A stretch of DNA of 64,000 nt from Zingiber officinale (lineage: Eukaryota > Streptophyta > Magnoliopsida > Zingiberales > Zingiberaceae): the NCBI RefSeq assembly GCF_018446385.1, contig NC_055990.1, positions 24,495,058-24,559,057 of the forward strand. Direction: 5' to 3'. Both the position numbers and the translations under genes were made by a program. How positions within the stretch are numbered: position 1 is the first letter of the stretch; each line of letters opens with the position of its first letter. This document shows positions 1 through 12,413 of the stretch, in pieces. The notes beneath the pieces were generated by a model that saw nothing but the letters and a program-made list of their open reading frames with translations, made no database searches and was not told the origin of the DNA.

Positions 1-720
1 ATCCTCCAAGCTATATCCCAAGGCAAGAAATCCACCTTGATCATCTTTTCATGCTCATCTTGTCGCAGAGACCTTCAATTCAAGTTGCAAACATGATCCT
101 AACACTGGGTCCCTGCTTGGGGATGGGAATTCCCACCATTAGAAGATTCAATGGATTCCAAATATCATCCAAGACCGATACAAACTTCATCTTGATGAGA
201 ACCTTGTACAAAATTGTTGCCTTCTCTTTCAGTGACTTTTATTCTTCCATGAGAAGCCCAGACCATGATGAATCTTCTTTTGGATGCTTTCAACATCAAG
301 GTATCTATATGAGTTAACGAAAATAACCATGTCTAAATGAATAGCGTCCGCAAGGAACTCATTATGGAATTTGCTCAATAAAACTGTCTTGACAATGTCA
401 TCCATTTCATAAATTCCAATGATGCCCAAGGCATCATCTTCTTCAACTTGCTTTTCCTGAGCGAGCACCATTTCCATGCCTACAGTTCTGGATTGGCTGT
501 CGGCCACCTGATTGAAGGATCCTTTGTCCTTCAAGTAGCATGGCTCTGCAATCTCTGACACTGTGTGGATAGCTTGACAACATGTCCAGTGCCAAATCTT
601 CTGGAAGCATGAACATTCTTTCTAACTCTTTTTTTGTCATGGCAAACTTGGTTTCAAGGAATTCCACCCTGTGCAACGACCACCAAACTTGGCTCTTTGG
701 CTCCTTCCCCGTCCTTGCCT
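1..720 (-). pseudogene. CC-NB-ARC disease-resistance gene remnant (RPS2/RPS5-like CNL)
   Basis: Reading the minus strand from about 720 downward gives, in shifting frames, a coiled-coil stretch (HRVEFLETKFAMTKKELERM), a linker, then NB-ARC motifs. The P-loop position reads GIIGIYEMDDIVKTVLLSKF, where functional proteins have a glycine-rich GxGGxGKTT loop, so nucleotide binding is lost. RNBS-A-like DMVIFVNSYRYLDVESIQKK follows, then a kinase-2 motif (VLDDIWNPLNLL) near 155-185 and an RNBS-B-like segment. There are several frameshifts and an in-frame TGA near 102 where family members have arginine (CGA to TGA, a CpG transition). Intact relatives are cytoplasmic or membrane-associated NLR immune receptors with C-terminal LRRs. 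The LRR part would lie left of the window. The family assignment rests on motif order; the decay is seen directly. No expression of a full receptor is possible from this copy. Confidence 0.5.
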
Positions 721-2610
721 GGATGCATCTATCTTAATACCACCTCATACCTTGCTTTACAGTTAATATCTCTACAGCTAGATAGTCAACAAATCTCTTG
801 CAGAACATAATATAGCCAATTGCTTGAAGGGGGGAAAAAATCAAGATTAAGGGAAAGATGGAGGTCATAGTTACATTGCATCAATTGGCATAATTTCCAA
901 AGGCTAATGTTTGCAATGGCAACCTAAAAAATCTTATGTACAAAAAGAAAGTACATGCCAGCTGGCCAATGAAAGAACTCTTTTACTGAAGACAAGGAAT
1001 AGTGAGACAAGCAAAAAGAAGCTGCATCAAGGAAAGAAAGGGTTGAACAGTGAGAAGTGTTGGTCAAACCCGATGAATATGAGGAAGAAGCTAGAAAAAT
1101 AGAAGAGCTAAACCATAAATGAAACACGAAGCCAATCCAAAATCTTTATCAAGAGAAAGTGACAAGCCAAATATAGAGCAGATAAATGAGAGGAAGCTTA
1201 TGGCAGGACCAGGTTAAGAATCTGAGTGGTGAAGGACTGAATTATAATAGCACCAAGAAATCCACTGAATTTCCACATTACCTGAGTCAGGGAGTCCCTA
1301 ACAAACAACTTCATTAATGCTTTATTAGAAAGATTAAATATTCTTCTATTGGTGAAGATGATGATGTATCGTTTGTCTCTTGAAACCTATACGATTATAT
1401 GGATAGCCCATTATTTTAGCTAATAATCATGGATAGACAAGTTTTTCTCCAGCAAAGGGAAGAATAATATAAATCTTAATCTTATACTAAAGATTGATCG
1501 ATGAATAAACCCAAAGTTAGCTCACCTTAATTGGCTGCAGATAAGCTCTCAAGGGCAAATATTTCCTTTTTGTGGAAAATGATATATGCTAAAATCAACT
1601 AAATAAAATACATTTGTAAAGCATCAAGGAGTTAATTCATTATTGGCAGACAAATGTAATAGATATACTATAGGCATACCTAGGCCAATAGCTTTAGAAC
1701 TCATTGTCAGTGCATCTAAACATTTATAAAAACAAAAGTCAACGTGGAAAAATGAAAAAGTAACAGTCGACAGAACATGAACCAGGGTTCTTTCTCTCGG
1801 AAAAGAAATTCCATATGCTAGGCTGAAGAGAATTAAAGTTTTTTAACGCAACTAAATCCTGTAGCTCTGCATCAGAAAGCCAGGTCTTTCTAAACTCAAA
1901 GGACATGCATCAGAAAACTGTTACTGACTCAGAAGGCTCATCATACTTCACAGTTTTTAGATCATATTAACATATAGCATAATAAAACAGTTTCTGACAA
2001 TTTTGATCGTTTAGTCTAAGCATCAACATGCAACAATTGAATCTAGAATCTTTAAAACTTGGCATTGATAATAATAATAAATGACAATATCACAATTTTA
2101 AGCCATAAACATAAGTTCCCTACAAGATCTGCATCAAATAGTAAAGAGTAGAAATAGAATTTTAGACCTTGGTGGAAGAAAAAACTTGATGTAGAGGCAT
2201 CATCACTTCCCACGTATGTAGCTCTGAAGGCTTCACGCCTCATACACTTCAAAGACTTGGCTTTAGTGGAGAGGTCTTAAATGCTAATTTCAATGAATAA
2301 CGTTTAGTGGAGAAATTTTTCATAACATTGAAACAGAAAGTAGCCTTACATCAGCATATACAAACTTAGGAGCATCTATGGCATGGTGCAATGCAACCCA
2401 AGAAAAGGACCACGCAAAAATTAGGATTTCGAAGATGAATTTCTCCAGCAGATGGTCCAGTTGAACAAGTTAATGAACGAATTCTATAAGGCTTGCACTA
2501 ACCAGCCATCCCCGATACAAAACAAATATAACTCTCACAATCCAGTGGAACAAGTTCATGAACGATAAAACAGAATGTGAAGACAATGCTAATCAATTAT
2601 TTTTATCAAC
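721..2610. other. Gene-less stretch between NLR remnant and WRC gene
   Basis: No reading frame with recognisable protein similarity was found on either strand. The part next to 2611 is downstream of the WRC gene and probably holds its 3' untranslated region and, if the gene is spliced at its end, an intron. Short frames at 911-1102 and 924-1127 overlap on opposite strands and look random. Confidence 0.5.
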
Positions 2611-3657
2611 TCACTGGTTGCCAATGCCATTAGTTGGAGGCAGAAATGCAACTTCCTGGACATGCGATAAAATTGAGTGATCAGAGTAGTCGAGCAAACT
2701 ACTGATTGTTCGAGCCTTCACCATTCCTATCTTCTTCCTCTTGTTCCTCGCCATCTCCACCTCACCCTCCTCTTCTTCTTTTATCTTGTCAGCCCCATTA
2801 CTATCAGTGACAATATTATTACTGGGATCATCAGAAGACTGCTGAAGCGTTTGCATCATTTCCTCTAATTCCTCCTTTTGATGGCGTGGCAAAGTAGTAC
2901 CGTTTCTTGCTTCGATGTTGCTCCATCTAGGCTTACTGGTTCCCAATTGGCCTCTTGCAGAAGTGCTCATGCTCCTGAGGCGTCCTTTCCCGAGATGGTG
3001 CTCACAGAGGGAGTAGCCGACGAGGGTCTGCTGGCAGCAACGCCACCCCCTTCCATTCACGCGGCTGCACCGGGAACCCTCCATCAGAATCGCCGGGCTC
3101 CTCCGAGGTCGCTTCTTGCCGTTCAAATTCGGCCCTTTATCTGTATCCTCATAATCAACAATTGTGCAACTATGGCTCGCAGAAGCAGGGCCAGCGCCTG
3201 CTCTCGCCTTCGCCTTGCCCTTAGCCTTTCTCTCGTCCGATACCTTTCCTCTTTCTGTCCCATTACCATGATCTACTGCAACTGAGCTGCCACCCATCAT
3301 CTTGCCGCTATTGATCTCGTCTTTCCCTCTTTTAAGCTCATCCTCCTCCTCCTCCTCCTCCTCTTCTTCTTCTTCTTCCTCCTCCTCCTCCTTCAGAGGC
3401 CGCTGCACACTAGTGTTGCTACTGCTGCTGTCACTGCGGCGGCGGCTAAGCACATCTGAGCATGGATTCGGACAGGGAGTAGATCCTCCATTGGAACGAA
3501 CCGCCCCTAAATCATAATGATGGCCATCCCCAACTGGGTGCAACTTTTCCCTTTCTGCAGCTTTACTGTCTTGGACACCAAGACTCCCATTTTGAGATGG
3601 GTGTGATGGATCTGGAGAAAGAGGAAGCGAGGACGAGGCTCGCCGGCGGATCCGCAT
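2611..3657 (-). CDS. WRC-domain nuclear protein with polyglutamate tract
   Basis: The 348-residue frame starts at an ATG preceded by a GA-rich leader. It contains a serine/proline-rich N-terminus, an acidic run of about 17 glutamates (near residues 90-107), and a basic nuclear-localisation-like GKKRPRRSP (near 176-184). A WRC domain follows at about 194-230: CSRVNGRGWRC, then C and H, matching C-x9-C-x10-C-x2-H. A second acidic stretch and a basic KIKEEEEGEVEMARNKRKK-type region lie near 290-312. The WRC domain is known from growth-regulating factors as a zinc-binding DNA-contact and nuclear-targeting module. No QLQ domain is visible, so this is not a canonical GRF but one of the WRC-only proteins of unassigned function. 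The stop lies directly at a possible splice donor (CCA|GTGAGT just before the frame closes), so a further exon downstream cannot be excluded. The glutamate run is coded by a GAG/GAA microsatellite and may vary in length. Confidence 0.82.
   Translation of the reverse strand: MRIRRRASSSLPLSPDPSHPSQNGSLGVQDSKAAEREKLHPVGDGHHYDLGAVRSNGGSTPCPNPCSDVLSRRRSDSSSSNTSVQRPLKEEEEEEEEEEEEEEEEDELKRGKDEINSGKMMGGSSVAVDHGNGTERGKVSDERKAKGKAKARAGAGPASASHSCTIVDYEDTDKGPNLNGKKRPRRSPAILMEGSRCSRVNGRGWRCCQQTLVGYSLCEHHLGKGRLRSMSTSARGQLGTSKPRWSNIEARNGTTLPRHQKEELEEMMQTLQQSSDDPSNNIVTDSNGADKIKEEEEGEVEMARNKRKKIGMVKARTISSLLDYSDHSILSHVQEVAFLPPTNGIGNQ
3341..3393. repeat. TCC/TTC trinucleotide microsatellite inside the WRC coding region
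   Basis: About 17 TCC or TTC triplets on the plus strand encode the polyglutamate tract of the WRC protein on the minus strand. Being in triplets, length change keeps the frame. Confidence 0.9.
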
Positions 3658-4586
3658 GGTAGAACGTCAGATTGGGAGCAGAGGTAGAGGGAGAGATATG
3701 GTTGGATGTGAGAGGAGAGATAGGGAAGAAAAGGGGACGGTGGTGGTGCAGTTCAGATTTAATTAGAGTGGAGCAGCTACTGGCAAATTAAACCAAGACA
3801 GCATCATCGACTAGTTACTCAACCAAGACACCCTCGTCGACCAGTTACCAGCTCAGTACTGCGGTCCACGTTGCCCAATTAAAAAAAATCAAAAATTAAT
3901 CTTATAATTTATTTTTTTATATAATTTATGAATAGATTATAAAAAATAATTTAGGTAACGTAATATTTTTTACTATAATCACTCGGTAACTACGACAGAT
4001 TTATTTCTATGCTTTTAATGGAATAAAAATTGACTGGTTTGATAGACATCTCCCAGTTCACTTTGATGGTTAGTCATGACATCCAATTGACGTAGAATTA
4101 ATCAAATGGTAGAGTAGATCATAATAATAATAATAATAATTTAAACTGTGTTTAAACAATTGTTTTTTAAAGTTTATTTAAATTTATTTAAAAAAATATA
4201 CATAGAAAAATAAGAGTTGTTAAAATAAAAACAGTCAAGTTAAAAATATTAGTATAATAATAATTGCGCGCCACAATAACATCCCACGTTATTAAATTAT
4301 CTTTTTATATGACTCAACGCACTGTGTTAGAAAATAATATAATTGTAAAAATATTTTTTTAAGAATTTTAAAAAATCTATTAGTTTTTATTATTTAACTG
4401 TGATATTTTATCTAAAACATTTTTTTGTGTGTTTAATATGCATAGAAAATCTATCTTTCTTTTTATCTAAGTTGAATTGATTAGATAAGATAATTTATTG
4501 AGTTGATTAAGTTGATTGAACGAGGTAAGTTATGTGTTGGTACAGGTGACATCAGATAGTTAAATTCATATAAGTCGGTATGATTT
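3658..4586. other. WRC gene leader and promoter side, then AT-rich intergenic DNA
   Basis: Bases 3658-3740 are purine-rich on the plus strand (GAGAGG runs), likely the 5' leader of the WRC gene. From about 3880 the DNA is AT-rich and includes a short AAT microsatellite near 4122-4140. No gene is visible. The stretch ends at the terminus of the SIRE-like LTR. Confidence 0.55.
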
Positions 4587-5905
4587 TGTTGGATCACAGT
4601 AGATGAGAGGATGAATCTCATTCGATAAAATCTTTTCAAAGTAAATAAAAATAAAATAGAATTTACGGTGGAATAAAAAAAATATATTTTTTTTTACTTG
4701 GTTCGTAGTCCATGACTAATATTTTAAGCCTTGTAATTATTGATTATTTTTGTTGGACAACTCATTGATAATTGAAGCATATAGAATGAGGAGAATAGTA
4801 ATTAGAATGATATCTCCATACAAATAAATACAAGGTATATAAAAAGTATATCAACAAAGGAAGAATAGAGATAAAGCTTTCATTGTCGGTAAGCATTCGG
4901 CGTCATAGTAGTAGGAGCTTGAACGAAACTTGAATGAGCGCAATAGAAGATCGAATAATGGAATCAGTGCTCTCTTGGTTCAAATCCCGAGGTCTTTATA
5001 TATGCATCGTTCGGTCGACTAAAATACTTTTCAGTCGGTTGAACCTTTCGATCGACTGAACTGAGCATCCGTCAACTAAACATCAACGCATTTCCTTCTT
5101 TTCTTAGATATGATCCATCCAATCCCATAAATCACGCGGTTCAATCGACTGATCCTGATGATTCATCGACTAAATCTAAAATTATCATTTCTACATTGAT
5201 TTGATATGATCTTTGTTGTTACCAACATTGTATTGGTCTACTGATCCAAGGTTTTCATCGACTGATAACCTGTGTTTCCAAGTTTACAAAACTTGCTTGT
5301 GTTTATGCCACGCTAGCCAGATCGGTCGACTGAACCCTCGGTTAACCTAAACTTTGTTCAACTAACAAAGTTATCACACCAATATAATAATAATGGTCTT
5401 ATAAAACAAAATTAGATAAATATATAAATGCACGAGTAGAACAGTAATGATTGTCATGATCTCAACTTAGAAATTTCATTGATTTCTTTAGTTGAATTAA
5501 TGCCTAAGGTGTTGTCTCTTCCGGGACACAACCTCACCACACTCACTCCAAGAGCTTACTCAACTCACCTATCAAACATCAGATCCTCCAGACCGGTTTG
5601 GATTTTAATTGCTCAACATCAAATTGACCTGCAAAGGCTTCAACTTGATTTGATATTGGATCCTCCAGACTTATCGAATCCACCTATCAGATGTCAAATC
5701 CACTTGATTCATTTGGACTTCTTGTCTGGTTTCTAGTATCTGATAAGACTTTCCTTGCCTAGTATCATGTCTAGCTAACCTACTAGGACTTTGCAAGTTG
5801 TGCATCCTGCACACTTGATCAATTCATCATATAACAATAAGACTTAGCTTAAATATTTGACAACATCAAAACATAGGTTTGCTTATAATGCTCCTTGCAC
5901 TAATA
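4587..5905 (-). mobile_element. SIRE-like Copia LTR, degenerate (3' LTR of minus-strand element)
   Basis: On the minus strand the LTR starts at 5905 (TATTAGTGCAAGGAGC, the usual TG mutated to TA), directly after a polypurine tract (complement of 5906-5920). It ends near 4587, where the plus strand reads TGTTGGATCACAG followed by a degenerate form of the GAGGGGGTGAATAGC terminal motif shared by the other SIRE-type LTRs here. Between 4990 and 5350 are several degenerate TCGGTCGACTGA-like palindromes. The right boundary is clear; the left one is inferred from alignment to relatives. Confidence 0.6.
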
Positions 5906-6740
5906 ATCTCCCTATTTTTGATATTTGACAATTAGATTCAAAGTTAAGTTAAATATTTCAGAGTTGGTTTTAAGTGAACTCCCCTACAAATTAAACTCTC
6001 CACTTGAATACAATATCATTCTCCCTTTGACATACATTAAAAATCAGGTCATGGCAATATCCTATGTTTTTATAAATAGTTTGAAAATTTTGAAACAAAC
6101 TTTACAATTTTCTAAGTACTTTTTCAAAAAATTTAGAAAACAATTTTAAAAATTTTCAGAATAACTTTAACATTTTGTAAGTAATTTTAAAAATAATTTG
6201 GAAAATAATTTTGAAAATTTTGAGAATAACTTTAACATTTTGTAAGTAATTTTTCAACAAAACAATTTGAAAAACAATTTTAAAATTTTGAGAATAACTT
6301 TAACATTTTGTAAGTAATTTTAAAAATTATTTGGAAAACAATTTTTAAAATAAATGTTGCTCCCCCTTAACTTGACATCCCTATTCAAAGAAATTTTTTG
6401 CAATTTTGAATTTTTTAAATGAATGCATTCTAAAGTTCAAGCAGGATATGATATACATAGATTTTGAAAATATTTAAAAGATAAAAACATCTAGGAAATT
6501 ATCCTTAAAAATGTCTAACTTTAGTTTTTTATTGTTTATCATAAGATACCAGCTTTTGACTAAGGTTAGTCAAGCTAAGTATTGGGTTGCAACTAGTTTT
6601 TACTAAAAAGGGTCACTCAAATTGATCAATATTTTGTTTAAAGCTCAAATTATATATATTGATGCTTTAATATAAACATCTGAAATCTTAGATTAGATCC
6701 TAAACATCTCACCACATTCTAAGTTTCATAATACACAAGT
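5906..6740 (-). mobile_element. 3' internal non-coding region of the SIRE-like element
   Basis: It follows the polypurine tract beside the LTR at 5905 and is AT-rich without a gene. The phrase GAATAACTTTAACATTTTG recurs three times (near 6160, 6223 and 6290, spacing 60-70 bp). It is cut at 6741 by the solo LTR. The other side of the cut resumes at 19503 with RNase H-coding remnants of the same orientation, consistent with one disrupted element. Confidence 0.6.
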
Positions 6741-7589
6741 TGTTATATTTGAGAGGTGTCATGAAGTGATTACCTTAGATATTATAACATTTATTAGATA
6801 AATGAAATGTACTATTTGAGTGCACATTCCTTGTGTATGATTGAATATTAAACTTATTTACTGAATGTCTGCAATAAGATTCATAGCATGAGAGAACTTG
6901 TGATTGGATCACAATTAGTGAACATCTCTACATGTACAATTATAAATATATTAAAATATTCTCTAATCAATGAATTAATGTATTCATACACTATCAATTT
7001 TATGAGACTAGCATGGGTTATACTTCTTGGTCTAACCAAGCAGTTGTTACTCACTAACTGGAGACATTGTGATGTCAAGAGTTAAACGTGGATACTAGTT
7101 ATGGTAACTAGTTCATTGGAGTGACCTGTTATGAGACTTTATATGGTTCTCTACATATATAGATATGTCAATGAAGATCTCATTACAGCTCAATTGCAAG
7201 TTTCCTTCGACTTGAGATATTCTTGTCACCTTGACCATGGAGACTTATATTTTGACAACATAAGCAAATATCTCCGTGAAGGTGTGGACCCGAGATGATT
7301 ATGTATAAGTTAAAGTGCCCGAAGGTCTTTGGATAGCCAACAAAGGATTCATCACTCCTTAGAAGGAGATATATACCCTATAGTCATTTGTTAGGATTGT
7401 TACTCAAAGTCTTTGGCCAAAACATCATATGTTAAGAGTATTGTACTCTTGGACACATGTACGAGTAACTTGAATATGTAGGATGAGGAAATATTACTTA
7501 AGCTAGGTGTGACGTAGTCAGCCTAGTGGGGACTAACACATATATCATGTCCTGAACCAAGTGGATATAAGATGAGTGAAAGAAACAAG

Positions 7590-9437
7590 TGTTAGCTAGA
7601 GCCCTAGAGCCAATCATTTGATGATTGTATTATGGACTTATTGTATAATATTCTTATATTAATAAAGACATTTGTTTGGTTATTATACTTACTTGTATAG
7701 GTGCCAAATAAACTAAGTATAATAACGTCCTTGAGTAGAAGGTTCTTACCTATATCAATCGATTGGTTGAATCGATAGTGAGATGATATAGGGAACACTA
7801 CTCTTAATCATTCCTAGTCGAGTAATAATATTCAGGGACAATGTTAATGCAATAAGACTAGCATGTAGGTCAACTCGATGACTTGATCTTACAAGTCATG
7901 GATATAGAGATATCAAGTTGACACATGGGTATGCATTAGAGAATGTATACTGAATGACCCGCCATGAGAAAGTATCATGGATCGTTATATGAGTGTCATA
8001 TACTTTCTCATGTGACTATTAGTATGACTACTAGTCCTTAGACCTGAAGTCACCATGGATCCCTACATAAGGAGTTATGTACTTTGGTTTCATCAAACGT
8101 CACCCGTAACTGGGTGAACTATAAAGGCGATTACTGGGTATGTAACGAATTATGCAGAGGGATGTGAGTAATGTAGATGGGATCTATCCCTCCCATATAA
8201 CGGGAGCGACATCGATATTCTTGATAGAGTTAGACCACGAAGTGCATGGTCATGCCCAAATGAGTCAACATGAGATGTTGAGCTCATTTGATCAAGTGAG
8301 TCTACTTGGAGTTCAAGATTTAAATTGATTAGAGGATGATATGGTCTATGCCTCACATTGATCAATTTAGACGTCTAGGATAGAAGGACAATGTCACATT
8401 TTGTGAGGAGTCACAATTAGTAGTCACAAGGTGATGTTGGATCTCAACATTCTTGTAACATTGGGTAGTAATGATGTGTTTCTAGATACCGCTCATTACT
8501 TATGTTCCTAAATGAGTTTAGGGGCATTGCCAACATTACAAGAACCTATAGGGTCACACACTAAGGACAATTAGATGGAGATTAGGTTCATATGATGAAC
8601 CAAGAGTATTAGATTCATTTGATGAATTAAATTAAATTAAGAGTAATCCAAATTAGGCTAATTGAGTTGGACTCAAGTTGATTCATGTATTCAATGAGTC
8701 TAATTTAGATTATGACTCATTAAATCAAGTTAATTTAATGAATTAGATTCATTATATTAAGTTGGCTTGAATCAAATGGTTAGATTAGATCAACCATGGA
8801 AGAGATTTGGTCAAGTTTGACTTGACTTGAGAGGAAGAGGAAGAGTCAAGTTTGACTTGACTAATTGCCACATCATTAGTGAGATGACAAGATGTGGACC
8901 AATGATGATGCTCTACATCATCAAAGTGTGCCACCTCATGGGAGTTACAATGTCATTCTCTTTAATGGCTACATTAATTGTGAATGGGGGTTACACTTCA
9001 TGAGTGGCCGACCACTTTAGTATTGGAATGAAAATTGATTTTCATTTATGTGCTCATTCACTTCTTCTTCCTCCTTGAGTTCTTTCTCTTCTCCCTCTCC
9101 TCCTCTCTTGGCCGAACAAGACAAGGTGCTAGCACACCTTTGTTTGGTCTTCTCCATCAAGAATTGTTCGTGTGGATACTTCTAGAGGACCGTACGCTTG
9201 ACGGTCTAGAGATTCGGCACCTTGGACGAGCGGGATTTGCAAGGGCACGCTTCAAAGGTATAAAATGGTTTTTCCCTTTGTAGATCTACTGTAGATCATA
9301 GTTTGAAACTCGTACTCGTATTTTGAAATCTATCCTTCGCACGAGATCCAGTGGCATGGGTGATTCGGGGTTTCCGCAAAGCGAAAAGCGGTTTTTGCGA
9401 CGCGAAAAGTGGTTTTTGCGGCCCGAAAAACCCAACA
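7590..9437 (+). repeat. 5' LTR of the Angela-type element
   Basis: 1848 bp, TG...CA. It contains about 61 bp more than the 3' LTR, mainly near 8500-8540 and near 9375-9395. Its first 780 bp differ from the 3' LTR at about 30 positions by eye, whereas the last 1000 bp differ at only about six. Confidence 0.92.
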
Positions 9438-9438
9438 G

Positions 9439-9451
9439 TGGTATCAGAGCC
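9439..9451 (+). promoter_or_regulatory. Primer-binding site, initiator Met-tRNA type
   Basis: TGGTATCAGAGCC one base after the LTR end is the standard plant Copia priming site for minus-strand DNA synthesis. Confidence 0.93.
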
Positions 9452-10949
9452 ACGTGCGAAGGCGTGTACGAGTTTGTTTTTGATTTTTTATGAAAAAATA
9501 GCTTCTGTGATTTTCTGTAAATTTAGATTTTTTATAGTTTTTATGGGTAATTTTCTCGTAGAAGCGAAGCACAAGTGTTTCGGCACTTGTAGGCTTCAGC
9601 TACCGGGAAGATTTTTCCAAAACGGCTTGGTTTCGCCCCAAATCTTTTTGGGACAGCGGGCTAAGGCGCTATTAGATCGCAAAGGAACCCTCGCGATGGT
9701 TAGATCGCGGGTAGGGGCGTTGCCCCTGGCCCCGCAAGGGGATTCGTTCCGCGATTGCGCCCGAAAATCGTTAAACGGAACCGTCGGGAAAATTGTACCC
9801 GTAAAATTTGTGAAATTATAAAAAAAATTACAGAAAATTATAGAAATATATAATTTTGAATTATATATTAATTTTGTGATAGTCATGGCCCAAACAACCC
9901 AAATTGGATTTGGAAATGTGTTGTAATTCATAATACGGCCTGCGTGTCGTTATGTGATGTGCGTGCTGTATTTATTTTTTTTATTTTATTTTCACGACCT
10001 GCGCGCCGTGCCTTTCTCTTATATTCTGGTTGTAAATTAGATTTAGACTCGAATGTAACTCAAGTTTCAAAATTATAATGTAAATTTTGAAGCGGTGGAA
10101 GGTCCACACGAGACGGAGTTACGAGGAGGGCGCGAGCAACACAAGGTGGTCAAAGGAAGGAGCTTGAGAAGTTGTTGACCTTAGGTTGACCATCCGATCT
10201 TCTCATTGGCTTGAGAAGATCGTAGTAGGGCCATGACACAATCACAAAATAATTTAATTAATTGCTTATATGTATGTGATGCATGTTTAATTAAGTAGTT
10301 AATTAGTGCCTAGCGATTAGATTAGATCTAAATCGTGCACATGATGCACCCCACGATTAGATTAGATCTAAATCAAGTATTTGATACGCATCATCATTTA
10401 GATTAGATCTAAATCGCGTCAACTCGTAATGCCTACCATGCCGTGATACCTACCACTACCTCGATCGCATGTTGTTGTTGAATCTGCCAAAGTAGAGCAA
10501 CACATACTATCTTGGTAGGGTACGGAGGGACAATTTTGGTCCCGCCTATCAACGCATGGGTGAGTACAACTCAATTAGATTGAGTAACTAGTTAACTCAA
10601 TTGGATCAAGTTTAAACTATAGGCATTATCCAATGGTTGGTAGATAGGTCAAAATCACGTTTATATTAACTCTCGGGCGTATTAGCCAAAGCTAACTCGA
10701 GTTTTAATATAAATGCGGATCTTGATCCTATAAACAAGAATTGCATAGAGATGTAATTGGTAATCGTTACCTACCGATCATACTAAGTCTTGGGCGTATT
10801 AGCCAAAGCTAACTCAAGGGTTAGTATGATGTGGATCTTGTCCCACATAAATTATAAAATTCAGTGGGAGCATCATTTAGTTAAAGGCCTAATTAAATGA
10901 TTAAGAATATGATATTTATTTCTGCTTTTTATTTCTGTTGTAGATTACC
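9452..10949 (+). other. Long untranslated leader of the Angela-type element
   Basis: No open gene. Two kinds of internal repeat are visible. GATTAGATTAGATCTAAATC occurs three times between about 10313 and 10415. A longer block built around GGCGTATTAGCCAAAGCTAA occurs twice (near 10676 and 10793), each followed by a GCGGATCTTG- or GTGGATCTTG-like phrase. A long leader is usual for this lineage; the repeats could be RNA structural elements. Confidence 0.7.
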
Positions 10950-12413
10950 ATGACGTCGAACACGAACACCTTCTCCCTGCGATCTGTCCTTGAGAAGGAC
11001 AAGCTCAACAGAGCAAACTTCCTGGACTGGTACAAGAACTTGAGAATAGTTCTCACCCAAGAACGTAAACTGTACGTTCTGGAGCAACCCATTCCAGAGG
11101 CTCCTCCTGCCACTGCCCCGCGAGCTGACCGAGATGCTTTCAAGAAGCATCAAGATGACGCATTAGATGTGTCTTGTCTAATGCTCGCGACCATGAACTC
11201 TGAGCTTCAGAAGCAACACGAGTTAATGGGCGCTTACGATATGGTTGAACATCTTCGTCAACTGTATCAAGGTCAAGCGAGGCATGAGAGATTTGAGATC
11301 TCAAGGGCACTGTTTCAGTGCAAGATGTAAGACTGGGCTCCTGTAGGCCCATATGTACTCAAAATGATTGGGTACATAGAGAACCTACAAAGGTTGGGGT
11401 TCCCACTTGGCCAAGAGCTAGCCACTGACCTGATCTTGCAATCCTTGTCGGATAGCTACAGTCAATTTGTTCTAAACTACAATATGAACGAGATTGACAA
11501 GCCACTGCCCGAGCTGCTTAGCATGTTAAGAACTGCTGAGCTGAACCTTAAGAAGGCTAAGCCTAACACTGTTCTGATGGTTCAGAAACATAAGGGCAAG
11601 GGCAAGCCCAAAGGCAAGGGAAAGTCCCAAGCCAAGGGCAAAGGCAATGCACTGAAGCCTAAAGGAGGGGTCGCCAAGGATGCTACCTGCTTCCACTGCG
11701 GTCAGACCGGGCACTGGAAGAGGAACTGTAAGGTATACTTGGAGGATCTTATGAAGAAGCGAAGTGAGACTTCCACTTCAGGTATATATGTTATAGAAGT
11801 CAATCTATCTATTTCTACATCATGGGTATTAGATACTGGATGTGCTTCTCACATTTGTACTGATGTGCAGGCGCTGAGAAATAGCAGGGCATTGACAAAG
11901 GGCGAGGTGGACCTACGAGTAGGCAATGGAGCACGGGTTGCTGCTGTTGCTGTAGGGACTTACTTTCTATCTCTGCCCTCTGGGCTTGTACTAGAGTTAG
12001 TCGATTGTTGTTATGTGCCTGCATTAACTAAGAACATTATATCAGTTTCTTGTTTGGACAAGAAAGGTTTCTCGTTTACAATAAAGAACAAATGTTGTTC
12101 CGTCTATTTAAACGATATGTTCTATTGTAGTGCACCTCTGATAAACGGACTCTATATTCTAGACCTTGAGAGCCTTATCTATAACATAAATACCAAGAGG
12201 TTCAAGTCAAATGACATGAACCAAACCTACCTCTGGCACTGTCGCTTAGGTCATATAAATGACAAGCGCTTATCCCAGCTCCATAAGGATGGTTTGTTGG
12301 ACTCATTTGATTTTGAATCATATGAGATATGTGAGTCATGCTTACGAGGCAAGATGACCAAGACTCCCTTTAGTGGGCACAGCGAGAGAGCAACTGATTT
12401 GTTAGGACTCATA
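10950..12413 (+). pseudogene. Angela gag, protease and integrase N-terminus (broken)
   Basis: The frame opens with MTSNTNTFSLRSVLEKDKLN at 10950, typical of Copia gag, preceded by a clear leader. It is stopped by TAA at 11328-11330, where the context implies a glutamine codon, then continues in the same frame. The gag C-terminus is lysine/glycine-rich and carries a zinc knuckle CFHCGQTGHWKRNC (11688-11729; C-x2-C-x4-H-x4-C). The protease active site DTG lies at 11832-11840 (VLDTGCASH). The integrase zinc-binding HHCC region (HCRLGH... CESC) follows. The frame is severed at 12413 by the nested solo LTR. Gag would form virus-like particles in the cytoplasm; protease processes the polyprotein. 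Confidence 0.9.

Noticed and set aside
51..317. Plus-strand frame of 88 residues at the left edge
   Set aside because: Shadow of the minus-strand NB-ARC remnant; no protein features of its own.
2878..3517. Plus-strand frames including a polyserine protein
   Set aside because: Antisense shadows of the WRC gene and its trinucleotide tract.
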